From Hemileia vastatrix (lineage: Eukaryota > Basidiomycota > Pucciniomycetes > Pucciniales > Zaghouaniaceae), in assembly GCA_030280995.1 (NCBI GenBank), contig JASXTE010000008.1, positions 21,441,693-21,505,692 of the forward strand: a stretch of 64,000 bases of DNA, read 5' to 3'. The notes beneath the pieces were generated by a model. It saw only the letters and a program-made list of their open reading frames with translations. It was not told the DNA's origin and did no database searches. Made by a program: the position numbers and the translations under genes. Numbering within the stretch: position 1 is the stretch's first letter; each line of letters begins with the position of its first letter. This document shows, piece after piece, positions 12,298 through 24,531 of this stretch.

Positions 12298-13231
12298 TCA
12301 TATTTGGAATAAAATTACAAGAAAAAAACCAAGATTCATGAAAAAGTTGAGCTATAAAATAGTCTCTATCAGGACTTAATCCTGAAACATTTTTGAACAC
12401 CTAAAAAAGTTCAAAAAACCTATAAAACTCAACTTGTTGATATGTCACAACTTTGAGAATTGTATTGAGCATCAATTGAGTCCAGATTGACGAAATTTAT
12501 GGATGATTAATAGGCAGTATTCATGTGCTTTTCAAATGCCACATCAAATATGCATATTCAATTTATGCTATGCAATATTTGAATTTAATATTTATGCATC
12601 ATGCATACTAAGAATCCATACATTCAACACATTTTTATTCATATATCATGTATATTAAATATGCATGTGTAATTCAGGTACATTTTAGATGCATAATGCA
12701 TATTAAATTTGTCTTTTCAATGCATATTCAGTATGGATTCATGACATATATTAAACCTGAATGTATCAGGTCATCATTGTCAGTGTATGCTAGTACTTAA
12801 GTATCATTTATTAGTAAATATAAATTGTCCTAATACTTATTTATAAATTATTTATAGGTTAAACCTCAGGAAAAGACTAATAAAACTGTTATTTTTAACT
12901 TTTAACTCACAATATTTGGATTGGTGTGGACTAGTGGTGGAAAATAGGCTAAAAAAATATAGTTATAGCTAATATAAAGATAACATAAGTTTAAAAAGAC
13001 TTTTAAATATATTTTTATATGTTAATCATTGTTTAATAGTGTTTATTATATGTGTAGTATGTAGGTGATTTCCCATAACCCGTCAAATCCTCCCTTACTT
13101 ATTCCAAAATCAACTGGAGTGCACAGACTTTCAATCCAGATAATGCCACTGCTATCCCTAGCTATTACAGCACTGTGAGGTATCATCAACTCCACATTGC
13201 GTCCACTTTAAGGAGTTTCAACACTCAGACC
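12298..13231. other. Gene-free spacer
   Basis: AT-rich. 12530-12770 is rich in ATGCAT/TATGCAT words. No coding frame or element end is seen. The last five bases before Ty3-C (13232-13236, TCTAT) are its target duplication. Confidence 0.5.
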
Positions 13232-13236
13232 TCTAT

Positions 13237-14052
13237 TGTCAGCCAGGCTGCTAGACTTACCCAGTAAAATAATTAATTATTTACTGGGATGAAGCCACAC
13301 TTTTTTATTTGTTATATATTATTATTAATTATCATATATTTATTTTAAATTTACTTTTAATAAATTAAATAGTTACAAAACAGTAAATTTAGTAAATATA
13401 TAAAATTTTTATTAAATTTCCCTTATATTTTTTTATTTCCTAACACCGTGCTCAATGAAAGGTTAAGAGAAATAAATATAAATATCAAAATAAAATACAA
13501 TATTGAAATAAAATTTAACATAAAAATAAAAATAAATATATACAAGAAATTCAAATTGCCTACTTAAAAATGACACTTACAGTAATTTTCAAATAACCCA
13601 ATTTATTTCTGACATATACAGTAAATACACATCTTTAACACTTTCTTTTTAGAAAAACCTTAATATTGGAAAATATTTTTCTGGAATATTCCTTTCCTTC
13701 TCTAATACTCCTGTATATAGGATTTTAACTCAGTGCTTTGTCTCTCTTTTTCCTATATAAGGCCTCCCCTTTCTGGTTGTTTTGATCATTCATTACTTAC
13801 ATATTATTTTATTAAAACACTACTACAAACATATATTTATTACTATCATTTATTGTCTTTAGTATTTACTGCTACATAATTCTAAATAATTAATTATAAT
13901 AATATTTATAAAATATTTTACCTCTTTTATTAGGGTAATTAAACTAAAAGATAACCCATATGTACCTTTGACTTTAAAAAACCCCAAAATTCCACCTATC
14001 ACCGCTTTTGGACCTCTGCTTAAATCTTCTATACCATCATTACCCTTCGACA
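13237..14052 (+). repeat. 5' LTR of Ty3-C
   Basis: It starts TGTCAGCCAGGCTGC and ends TTCGACA, with the TGTC...GACA terminal inverted bases typical of LTRs. A TATA box (TATATAA, 13754-13760) lies in CCTATATAAGGCCTCCCC. The LTR aligns over its full length with 48304-49117 and 59129-59941. Confidence 0.92.
13754..13760 (+). promoter_or_regulatory. TATA box in the 5' LTR of Ty3-C
   Basis: TATATAA, conserved in position and context in the 3' LTR (48821-48827) and in the Ty3-E LTR (59654-59660). It would drive the genomic transcript. Confidence 0.65.
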
Positions 14053-15029
14053 TTTAAGGCCCTTTTTGAATTGTTGACGGGGAATTAATATCTTAAAGCT
14101 GGCAACCAAGGGACTACCAATGACATGGTACCAGTAGGACGAGTAGACAACAAAAACGACAAACTACATTGACCATGTGACTTATTTTTTTCTGCGACCA
14201 GGAATCAAACTGTGCTCCAAAGCTTAGGTTCATATATTGGCAATTATCATATATAGTTGTTGTAATTATACTTATCACTATTTGTAGGTCATTTTGCACA
14301 TTTCATTGTCCATGTATATCTTTTTTACTCAGCACTCTGTAAGTGGCATTAACTTGCTCATTTTACAGGGGGAGGTGCCTGGTAAATAAAATAATTTTTT
14401 TCCTAGTTGACCAGGATAGAAATATATTGTTCTTAGTCCTAGAAGTAATATTAAAAATTAAATTAATTATTTTATATTATTATTTTTTAATTATTTCAGT
14501 TGACTTCTCTCCTGATAATTAAAATTTTACATTATTGTTTCAGTTGACAAATTGTCCTGGAAGTAAATTAATAACATTTAAATTTATTTAAATTTATTAT
14601 ATTAAAATTATTTCTGTTGACAATAAATCCTGGTAATTAAATTATTTCAGTTGACATTAAGTCCTGGTAATTAAAATTATTTTCAGTTGACATTAAGTCC
14701 CAGTAATTAAATTCTTCAGTTGACTTCTAGTCCTGATAATTATCAACATATACATTACTAATTATTAAATTAGTTTATTATTTCAGTTGATTTATTTTAA
14801 TCCTGGTTATAAAATTATTTTAAATTAATTAATAAAATTTATGATTATTATTTCAGTTGATTTTTTGTCCTGGAAAACATTATATTTTAATTATCCTAGA
14901 TGATTACAAAATCCTGATAATTACTTATATACTAAAAAAAAATTTCTCTTATTTATCTTTAAATAAATTAAAAATAATAACTAATTAAACTTCAATATTT
15001 CTTTCTCTCAGTTCAGGTTAATTACAACT
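14053..15029 (+). other. Ty3-C 5' leader between LTR and gag
   Basis: Nearly 1 kb of untranslated leader. No primer-binding site could be recognised directly after the LTR. Shared with Ty3-E are the block GACAACAAAAACGACAAAC, a T-arm-like sequence at 14193-14218 (TGCGACCAGGAATCAAAC), and a GGGGGAGGTGCCTGGTAAA block near 14370. The tandem leader repeats come next. The conserved length and order among A, C and E suggest a packaging or translation role; that is inference. Confidence 0.65.
14400..14900 (+). repeat. Leader tandem repeats of Ty3-C
   Basis: About eight imperfect copies of a unit containing TTTCAGTTGAC, a 5-10-nt spacer, TCCTGGTAATTA and a variable AT spacer. The best pair is near 14640-14710. 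Homologous arrays occur in Ty3-A (minus strand) and Ty3-E. Copies within an array are diverged, yet the two half-motifs stay recognisable. Confidence 0.85.
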
Positions 15030-17801
15030 ATGACTGATCAGGGTGCTTCTGCTGGCCATGATGAGGAACTGGATTTAATTGATTATGATGAAGTTTCATC
15101 TGTAATTTCTCCTTTGAGTACAAAACTGGCTCAAATCAATAAATTACTGGATCAATCAGGATGTGGAAATGCAGGAGATGGAGATATTAGTAGAGACAAC
15201 TGCTCAAGATCAAAAGCCTTCTATCAACCCCTCATAAATGCTTCCAAAAGGCTTCAAAATAAAAAATGATGCCCTTGAATCAGCAAGTAGAAAATCTCTC
15301 CACTCAAATCAAGGAGTTTAGGTCAGAAAACCTCAAGCTGAGGTCAAAAACAGACTCTCTAGAAGACAAGGTAAGAAAAATAGAGTCCTTCCTTTAAAAG
15401 AAGAGGAAACCTCCTCTCCCCAAAAAGCCCTTCCACAATTGGCTTCCCAGAAACAAGAAAAGGTGGAAGTCTCAAAGTGGCAGTGGGATTGGCTGAACAC
15501 GCAGTGGGATTATCTGTCCCAACAACAACAAGAACAAGTACCTCAGGCAGGCCCTTCAAGAACCAATCAGTTCAACCCCACACCTCCTCACCCCTATCAA
15601 GGATGAAGAAAGAGAAAAAACAATCACATCCAATTCTTACCCAAGCCATGGTTAGCCCCTCTATTGAGTCTCAAATACAATTTCTTGTTGCTTATTCAGT
15701 TCCTTCAGGTAATTCTGGAAGAGGAGATGAGACTGTGAGACCAGCAGAGGCTGATAGTGGTAGACAAATTGCTCAATATTCCAATGTATCTAATCCTTTT
15801 TTTTGATTGATACTTCAATAATAAATCCTGATATGGCTATTATTGATGAGACACTTGACCCTGAGTTTTATGAGAATCTGGCAAGTTATTATGTTTCTCT
15901 ATTGAGAAATACTCCAGATGTAGCTTGCATTAATGATGAATATTGTAGGGATATTATTGCTAAACAAAATCGTATAATGAACAACATGCAATTGACTCAG
16001 AAATATAATAGTTTGTTAACTGAACAGGTCTATCAAGAATTGGGGAATGAGTTACAGGGAATTTAGATGATTTGTTTCATTACAAAGTAACTCATGAGAA
16101 GAAAGTTGCTTTATGGAAAAATATCAAGAGTTATTTGTCTAATTTAAAATATACTGTGTCCATATGTTTCCAGGAGCTAGAGGTAAATAAGATGAACTTA
16201 GAAAGATTGAGTGACCATTATTCATCTTTACAAAATAAGAACCAGTTATCTTTTGCAACCATCAATGAGAGTTTATCTAGTATTCCAAAAGTGAAAACTA
16301 GGTTAACAACCATTGAAGAGAAATTGAATTCATTGTTAAATGATCAAAGGTTTTTTAAAATTTCTTTGAATGAACCTGTTGAGAAGGATACCCCAATAGT
16401 TCATCCAAAGTAACATTAGTGCCAGAAATGCCTGTTGATACCACTGAGTTTCCATCAAAACTTGATGATCCACCTGGATCATCCACAGAAGGATTAAGCA
16501 ATGAGATTACTGCCCAATTGGAGAAGTTACAGCTCCTTCTCACTCAGAAACAAGCTTGCAATATGGAGACTACTTCAAATCAAAAGAATTGGCAAAACTT
16601 GAGCAGTATCCAATATTTGATGGTGACTCTTCCTCTGATTCGCAGCATTTCATTTGCAGGATTGATAATATAAAAAATTCTTTCAAACTCCAAGATGAGG
16701 AAATTGTTTCAAAATTAGTTTCTTTATTTACCAATGTAGCCCTAATGTGGTATGAATCTGTTCTCTTGGATAAAACTGACTACTCATGGGAAGATTGAAA
16801 AAATTAATTAAAACACAATTCGTTGGTTCCAAGTTTAGATTAGCTCAACAAAGGCAATATGAAGAAGCCAGATATAGCTCTTCTACTGAAAAACCTATTG
16901 AGTTCCTGATGAAACTTGTGAAAATCTTGACGGAAATGGACCCAGATATGGAGTTTGAGTTATGGAAGGACAGGATCCTCTTTAAATTACCTATGTCTCT
17001 GAGAGACTTAATAGTTGCTAGGACTGAGCTCTCAAGAGAACCATTTTCCTTCATTAATACTTTTAATGATATCCTTCTAAAAAACACGTATGATTATAGA
17101 AGATTCATTCCTAGAACTTCATTGGAGAAAACCTACGATTACCAACAGAAACCTCTGGAAAGGGTTGGTAAACCTTTTTCCCCTGTTGCACCCAAAAAGT
17201 ATGCAACAAACACCTGCTTCAAATGCAGCAAGCCTTGGCAGGAATGCCATATTTGTGACAAGAAGATAAACCTTTTTGAACAGAAAGAGGAACATGCTGA
17301 TGACACAATAGCACTGGATGATACTTCAGGTGATTGTGCCAGCAACATTTCATATTAATCTCACCAAGAATTATTAATTCTGGAAGAGAATATTCATTAT
17401 TTAAATAATATTGATATTGAGAATAATAGTTTATCTACAGTAGAGGATTCTGAGATCATAAAAAACCTTAAGTACAGCTCAATTATTATTGCCCCTCTCA
17501 AGGCACCAGTCTTGATCAATAGAAACAACATTGAGGTTGTCTTAGATTCTGGAGCTGAAGAAGTGTAGTATCTGAAAAAGAACTTGCTTCAGTGGACCAG
17601 ATTATAAATCAAAACTTATGCCTATCATTTCTGAGAATTGGAGAGGTTATAGCTCTGTTTTGTCCCCCATTGGTAAATACAAAGCCACAGTATTTTTCAA
17701 ATATAACCATGGTTTTGTAAGAGCTATATGTAATTTTGTTCTCATGAATAATGATAATTTGAGTAGTTGGTTCATTGTGGGAAATGACATTATAACCAAA
17801 T
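15030..17801 (+). pseudogene. gag-protease pseudogene of Ty3-C (first part)
   Basis: The start MTDQGASAGHDEELDLIDYD is chosen because Ty3-A and Ty3-E begin at the same place. Gag pieces follow in shifting frames: a coiled-coil-like stretch (15803-16413, many Leu/Glu/Lys), the Gag core (16786-17358 with PMSLRDLIVARTELSREP), the nucleocapsid knuckle CFKCSKPWQECHIC (His position shifted) and the protease motif with one glycine lost (DSGAEEV) near 17550. The sequence stops at GNDIITK in the protease where the CACTA element has inserted, and continues at 45027. Frameshifts near 15270, 15420, 16065, 16410, 16660, 16795 and 17565 make it non-functional. Confidence 0.85.
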
Positions 17802-17839
17802 CACCACAGAAAATTTGGGGGGGTATTGCTAGCAATACT
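17802..17839 (+). repeat. Left terminal inverted repeat of the giant CACTA element
   Basis: CACCACAGAAAATTTGG, a G run, then TATTGCTAGCAATACT. It matches the inverted right end except for one A inside the G run and drift in the last bases. Confidence 0.92.
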
Positions 17840-19742
17840 TCTTGCTTAAACTCCGTTGAGCCACAAATCTATGCCTGAATTATGCACACATCATCACCAT
17901 GGATGAAATTTTTTGGCCTTACATTTAGTCAGCGATTTGTCACATATTGAGCTGAAGATAAACCTACATTTATCACCGTTTGATCTTGCAAAATCCTGAT
18001 TTGATCATGAGTTGAACTCCCTTTGAGCTCACTTTGATCTAACATATGCTTTGGTATATCCAATATGTCAACTATTCACTTTCAAAAAGATTCTTAGTGA
18101 ATTTCACATGGAATATCTGAACTGAAACCAGTAATTTTGAGTAAATGGCTCCTCAACATGATTAATCTACAATAAAATACCATCAAAATTCAATCTGATT
18201 ACTGAAAATATTTGGCAAAATGACTAATATATATTTAAATTGGAAAATAATATTCCATTTCTCAATTTCAAATTCAAAATATAAATCCTTGTTTCAAATG
18301 TGAATTTTGTAGACTCCTTGCCTTGCTTTATTATGAGAAATATTTGAGGTATTTTACACCTTTGTAAATATGGTGTTGTGCTGCTAGAAATTGGCTCTGT
18401 TTGAAGTCAACTTTATTGAAGCTTGATTCCAGAATGATACATATTTTATAACTATTTTGAGATAAAAGTCACTAGTAATGAAGTTAGCCTTTTATCTGTC
18501 CTATATTAAACCTCACTTAATCCTACTTAAATCCAAATTGACCCACAAAAACCTTATTCCAGATATTTTTTAGCCTGGGTTTATTCAAGATTGGAGGAAA
18601 ATATTATTTTACATATCCAATATGCCTATTGATTAAATTTCTTCAAGCTTACTTAAAATTCACATTAACATTAACTTTCACTTGAAATATTAAACTCAAA
18701 TCTTGAAAATATAGTATGTAAAATCAAAATAAATCTAATATAGTATGCTTACAACAAAAATTTTTTTCTGGATTTATTGAAACAAAAAATTTTTCATTTT
18801 TGAAAATAGAAAAAAAACTATCCATCCTGAATTTAGAATTTATTTTTAAAAATTTAATGCCCCCTCACTTTCAAGTTTATCATGTATTTCAAAAATTATA
18901 TTTTTAATAATTTTGTGAATAGTACACCTGAGATATAAACCTTTGGGATATAAAATACTAAAACATCAGCAAATTGAAATGTTTTTTATTGATATGAATA
19001 GAAATAATGATTGAAAAACACCATTAGAGCAAGTTTGATTTTGAATAATAGGCATAATTTCTCATGTGAATTTCAATAAAAATACTTATTATTCTTACAT
19101 AAGTTTTAGTGGATACATTTGAGCTCAAAAAGAATTTAAATTGGCAAAATAAGACTTCTATAATTCATATTCAAAAATGAAATCACCCTTCATTATCAAC
19201 CTGTAAACTATTTTAAATTAAATAATTTCAAAGTCAGTATATACTGATGTTATTTTTTCTTTTAAAAAAATTTATTATGTAGATTAATAGACATAAACAG
19301 TTGACGTAGATGTTAATTTTATATAAGAAATCTTTAATGCATAAAATGATAAAACTATCTTTTATGTAAAAAGTGATGTAGGAAAAAAATATTATTATAT
19401 TTTTGATGCACTATCAATAAAATTGAAGATAGAGCATATCAAAAGTTTAAACTTAATTTCAATTTTGATATCATCATTTTATTTTATTTTACTTGAGTAG
19501 AAAACAGATTTTAAATCTCAATATAAATTTAAATCCCATTAGTTGTAGATCTCAACATTTGAAACTATTAAATAAATATTTATGAAAGAAATTTACAATA
19601 TTTGCCCTTCTAAAAACTCATAAATCCAACTTCAAATCTTCTAACCTTCAAAAGTAACCACAATGCATTCTGAAAATACTCTATATTTAAATAATTAAAG
19701 GTAAAATAATTATTTTTTTATTTTTTATTTTAATTTTTGATA

Positions 19743-19746
<4 letters not shown>

Positions 19747-19773
<27 letters not shown>
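19747..19773. repeat. (AT)n microsatellite
   Basis: Uninterrupted alternating AT of about 27 bp. Confidence 0.9.
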
Positions 19774-21491
19774 ATTGCTTAAAAAGCCTAAGAGGGAACT
19801 TAATAATGCTTTTGGCATTAGATATATAGAATCAACGTTCAAAAAAATTGTTTGGAATAAATTACAAAGACAAAAAGGATATATTTTGATGAAAGAATAC
19901 TGATTTAGGTTCTCTTAAAATTTTATTAGACATTTTTATGGAATATCAATCCATGGTTATTATTCTTTATGATATTATCATTAAATTTTTTCCATTTTTA
20001 ATATAATGATTTTATATTAAGTTGTATGTAGGTTAAGATAAGTTTAAAAGATTTTTTTAAGATATATATACCATAGGCAGTATAATCTGTAGATTTATAA
20101 CTATAACTTACTTTTCTTATGTTTTACATTATTTATAAGTAGCTCATGCATTACACAAGTAAATAATTATAGTCCCTGGAAATAAGTCCTTGTGAATCTC
20201 AAATTTTTTGTTATTCTTAAAATCATTACTCAAATAAACTGAAAATTTCTTCAATCATTTATTGAAAGAAGGAGTTTCAAAATCTTATTTTGTAGTTATA
20301 AAAGTTTGAGTTATTTTTCATATTATCAAATATAATGAACATTTTTAAATTTTAACTTCAAAACTAGTGATCATAGAAAATTAATACTGGAACAATCAGA
20401 TAAAAAGGGTGGAATAAAGTCATAGCACAACAGGAAATAATACAAAATTTTTGTTTTTTGGCTCACAAAATTCAACATATTTTTGACATGTTTTGCCACC
20501 TTTAGATAATGTTTAGTGTATTTTAACATTATTATAAGAAACAAGCTTAAAAATGTTTTTGATTTTTTTAACAAAAATAAAGATTGTTAGATCATTATTT
20601 TAAAAAATATGACTTATTTTTATGCTTTATCTACAATAGTTTGTAGTTTTTTTTTCAGAAATCACTTGCTTTGATATTCTGTTTTTGAATTTTTTAAGAA
20701 AGTTCATTGCATTAAAGTTTTGTATCAATTTTACATTAAAACATCATATTTTAAATCTAGAGATTTGGTTTTAAAATAATATATTTTTTATGTTAATTGA
20801 CTCATTATTTTTGGATTGATAAATGATGTTAAAATTGGGATTGCTTATTTCTAGTGAGTGTACATCATAGTTGGTTTTCAAATCAAAGATTAATAAATGT
20901 TGAAATTTTGTAAAATTCTAAATATCTTTTAAACCTTTATGATATAAATAATGTTTAATGTTATGTAATCATTCTATAAGTAGAAAACAATTAAAATCAG
21001 ATAATAGTAAACTGCTTTCAATTTCTAATACTAAAATTCTATTCTACTTGAAACAATGTAAACTAAAGCTTGGTATCTCATATAAGAAACTCACAATTTT
21101 CAAAAATCATATTTCCAATTTTTTTAAGCATGATACACATTAAAATATATTTTTAGAATAATCTCCTAATTAGTTTCAAATAAAAGAAAACAATGAACTC
21201 AATTTATTTTAATACTTAAACCATTCTGATGAGTGAATTTCACAATCCTCTAAGTAACATATGGTTACCATTTATACACATATGCATGATTGCTCCTTTT
21301 GTTTAATTTTAGCTGAATCTAAAAAGAAAATCTCATGTGGAATATCAGCTATAGATAAACTGCTTATATTAGAAGCTAATATTTCATATGAGAAATTTGT
21401 TATTGAGTTTGGGAAACATTAATAAGTGTCGGGCATTATAATTGAGCCATTTATTCAAGTAAATAAAAAAGGATGACCCTCTAAATATTTC

Positions 21492-21512
21492 ATATATATA
21501 TATATATATATA
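21492..21512. repeat. (AT)n microsatellite
   Basis: Uninterrupted alternating AT of about 21 bp. Confidence 0.9.
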
Positions 21513-21997
21513 ATAAAAATTAATTATATGGTAGCATTTAACCATGGTTTTATACTAATGTCATATAGAGAAGGGGATTGAACTAAAAAATTCAGTACAG
21601 AAATTAAAAATAAGATAAGTTAATATTCTTGTTTATATTTTCATATTTTTGAAAAGGCTTACTTAAGGGAGAAAATTATTTGATTTTAGAGTACAAGAGT
21701 TTCTAGATACAAATCTTCACAATATAGTTTGACCCTCTCAAAAAGAAAACTCTAAAAATTTTTCTATCACATTTTATATATTTGTTAAGTAATAGAAAAT
21801 GGAGTAGTGTCTTTGACAATGAAGCTCTAGAAAATGAAATAAATGATTTAACTTTATAATAAAATTTTTGAAACAATAAATCATGTATTCAAAAAAAATT
21901 ATATATCTTTCAATCAAGATAGCAGTATTAATTAATCAACTCTAACAACTTTGGAAAGAAAACAAGAAAAAAAAAATTAGTAAAATGCATAAGTTAT

Positions 21998-22203
21998 CAC
22001 TACGCAATATAGGGGGTGGACTTGCTAGCAAGTCCTCAACCTGAACTCTACTTGAAAACCCACATAAAACTGCTCTGCTGAGTGGTGTTCATCCCTGATC
22101 GTATGTTTCCTTTATTAATAGCTCAATGTGTGTTCAATCTGTGGTGAGTTTGGGTCCAAGGTTGCGGACTCGCTAGTAAGTCCACCCCCCATATTGTGTG
22201 GTG
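21998..22203 (+). mobile_element. CACTA-like MITE, copy 1 (206 bp)
   Basis: It starts CACTACGCAATATAGGGGG and ends CCCCCCATATTGTGTGGTG, with inverted ends of about 38 bp that include the palindrome ACTTGCTAGCAAGT (left) and its decayed partner (right). TAT is duplicated on both sides (21995-21997, 22204-22206). No coding capacity. The other complete copies are at 42999 and 53719. The end structure parallels that of the giant element in which it sits (CAC start, short AT block, G run, then TTGCTAGCAA), suggesting a related transposase family. Confidence 0.92.
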
Positions 22204-24051
22204 TATCTTTAGAATTTAAGGAAACTTTATAGCTCTACCTGTAAGCTAGCCTTAAAGCAGGTTTATATTTAAGATGTGGAAATTCATGCATAGTACCCTT
22301 GCATCATGAGAGCAGAATAAAAATTATGTAGTTTTATCTTATTAATTTATAATAGTATTTTTATTTTTGGCTTTTTCATTAGTATAACTATATATTTTTT
22401 AACTTTTTTGTTTTTCAGAACATAAGTTCAAAGCTGTCCATCACTACTTCAAGTTGAAGCTCCATATGATGTAATAAATGAATGATATATCATAATGAAT
22501 TTTTCTAGAGACTTTTCAAAAATGGTGATTAAGAATACTTATTATAAGTTTTTTAAATTTTTATTGTTATTCTATCTCTTGAAAGGAGATGGCCATATCT
22601 CATTTTAATTAGTTTTTCCTCAGAAAAACTTATTATTGATCTAAATAAAATTGCATCACTATAAACTAGATGTTATTATAAAATTTTACCAATTTTTTTA
22701 TCTGAACATAGCTGAAAGTGTGTATAAATTAAAGTGTTTCAACATAGTCTTTCTATTATCCCACCATTAATTTTACATTTAGATTTTATTATAATTGTAA
22801 AAGAAGTTTTTCAATAATATTAATAATACCTTAATATTTAATAATTTAGTTACTTAGTAGATTTTTCTTCCTTTTTTTTATATGAGGCTTATTATATAAC
22901 CACCACTTTTAAATTATTTCCATTTTGAAGTCTGATAATTTAAATTTTCATTTTACTACCCAAATTATATCAAAAAAAATTCAAATGTACATTTTTTTAT
23001 GTACTTTTTTTAATAAACCTATCATTTCTTATAGGTTATTCTTCAACTATTTATTGTAACTATTTACCCACTCATTTATGGTCTGTTATTGTTGTTAATT
23101 ACATCCAGACAGAATAAGGATACTCTCATATTATATTTTAGTTTTAAATTAAAAACTAAATACTAGTGGCTGGTATTAAATATGAAGTTGTTATAACTTA
23201 GTTGACCAATAATTAACAATTAAATGGCATTGTATATTACAAATTTTATTGAGTGTATATAAAAATAACACTCAAGAAATATATATAAGATATACATATA
23301 ACCATTGAATATCAAAAATGAACTTATCAACATGGTCTTTTTTAATGATTTTCAAATTTACTTCAAGAGACATTAATATTACCACTTCAAATTTTATATC
23401 AAATATAACAATATTATTATTTCAATTTTAATTATTTTGCAAAAAATTTGAGTTATAAAGTAATTTAATTCAGTGTTTAATGAATGTTATTGAAAAATAT
23501 TTACAAAAATAGTAATAACCCCTCACAAAAAAATTTAATTTTTTTACTTACAATTTGCACAGTATTTCTAGCCTAAAAATATTGGTATTCTCTAACAAAA
23601 ATATTTTTTAAATAAATTTATTTTTTTTCATTATTTAATTACAAAATGTCAAATTTATAATTTATTTTACCTTACTAAAAAATTTAGTTGAAAATTTAAT
23701 ATTGGATTTCCAAAAAATTAACTTAAAAGTCAAAAATTAAAAATCAAAATTATAAATATAATTATGAGAAAGGGGTAAATTAAATTTATGGTATTCATAT
23801 AAAAAATTTTCATATATTTTATGGTGTTTGAATTTTAAATTTAATGTATTACAAAAATTATTATTAAATAACCAAGCCAAGTGAAATTTGCTTGGGTTTT
23901 TGGTATCAATAGCACTTATTTTTTCTCTTATACTCACGTTTTAATTTTTAATTTTTGGTTTTTTTCTACCTTTCTTGTTTTTTTTTATGAGTTTTAATGT
24001 TTTTATGATCAAATTTGCTTTCAAACAACTTTGGTCTAACTTGTCTCTCAC
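22204..24051. other. Gene-free left arm of the giant element, part 2
   Basis: Very AT-rich with long A and T runs. No coding frame, repeat unit or element end seen. Confidence 0.6.
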
Positions 24052-24531
24052 TTCCCCACTAGATTGCACCTGGTGGGGAAAATTGCTTTCATTTTAGAAA
24101 CTAAAGTCCCTTGCAGGGACTTTGGTCTCTGTGTGCATTTCACAGCCAGTTTTTTTCTGGCTGTGCAATGCACCGCATGCAGCACATGCAGGGTGCATTG
24201 CTGCTGAATGCAACGTGCATTGCATGTGCTACCCATATCTCATGCAGCTGATTTCAAGTCAGCTGCATGAAATATGGAAGCAAGTGTGCAACGCGCATTG
24301 CATGCAGATTTGGCCACCTCCCAGCCTAGTAAATTGGCTGAGAGGGTGGCAAATGTAAAAGCAAGCAACCAAAGTCGCTTTTAGCAACTTTGGTTGCCTG
24401 AAAGCAACACTTCCAGCCAGGGGGGACTTGGCTGGAAGTACTAAATTGAAATTTAAGGGACCCAAGACAATTTCAAAGGCTTGGGTCATAAATTAAGGTT
24501 TCCAAAAAGCAGCCATTAGTAATATGGCTGC
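24052..24531. repeat. Chain of consecutive hairpins in a GC-richer island
   Basis: At least nine inverted repeats follow each other almost without gaps. Arms seen: TTCCCCAC/GTGGGGAA (24052-24080); AAAGTCCC/GGGACTTT (24103-24123); GTGCATT-CACAGCCAG with its complement (24133-24173); GCACATGCA/TGCATGTGC (24182-24229); a ~19-bp arm around TCATGCAGCTGA (24233-24277); GGCCACCTCCCAGCC with a near-complement (24310-24354); GCAACCAAAGTCGCT/AGCAACTTTGGTTGC (about 24365-24397); ACTTCCAGCCA/TGGCTGGAAGT (24409-24440); GACCCAAG/CTTGGGTC (24459-24487); GCAGCCAT/ATGGCTGC (24508-24531). The island is clearly richer in G and C than the flanks. Open frames across it are by-products of this composition. Its function is unknown. 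Confidence 0.8.

Larger units (their letters stand above)
17840..21997. other. Gene-free left arm of the giant element, part 1
   Basis: Extremely AT-rich, with no coding frame worth reporting on either strand. It contains (AT)n tracts at 19747-19773 and 21492-21512. Near the left end (17880-18060) the words GATCAT, TTGATC and GAGCTCAC recur, possible sub-terminal binding motifs, but no clear repeat unit could be defined. Confidence 0.6.

Noticed and set aside
14400..14900. Regularly spaced repeats that might suggest a CRISPR-like array
   Set aside because: Repeats are imperfect, spacers are AT-rich and variable, and the array recurs at the same place in three retrotransposon leaders in a eukaryotic genome.
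24122..24489. Open frames on both strands across the hairpin island
   Set aside because: They follow from local composition and inverted repeats, lack coding character and overlap each other on opposite strands.
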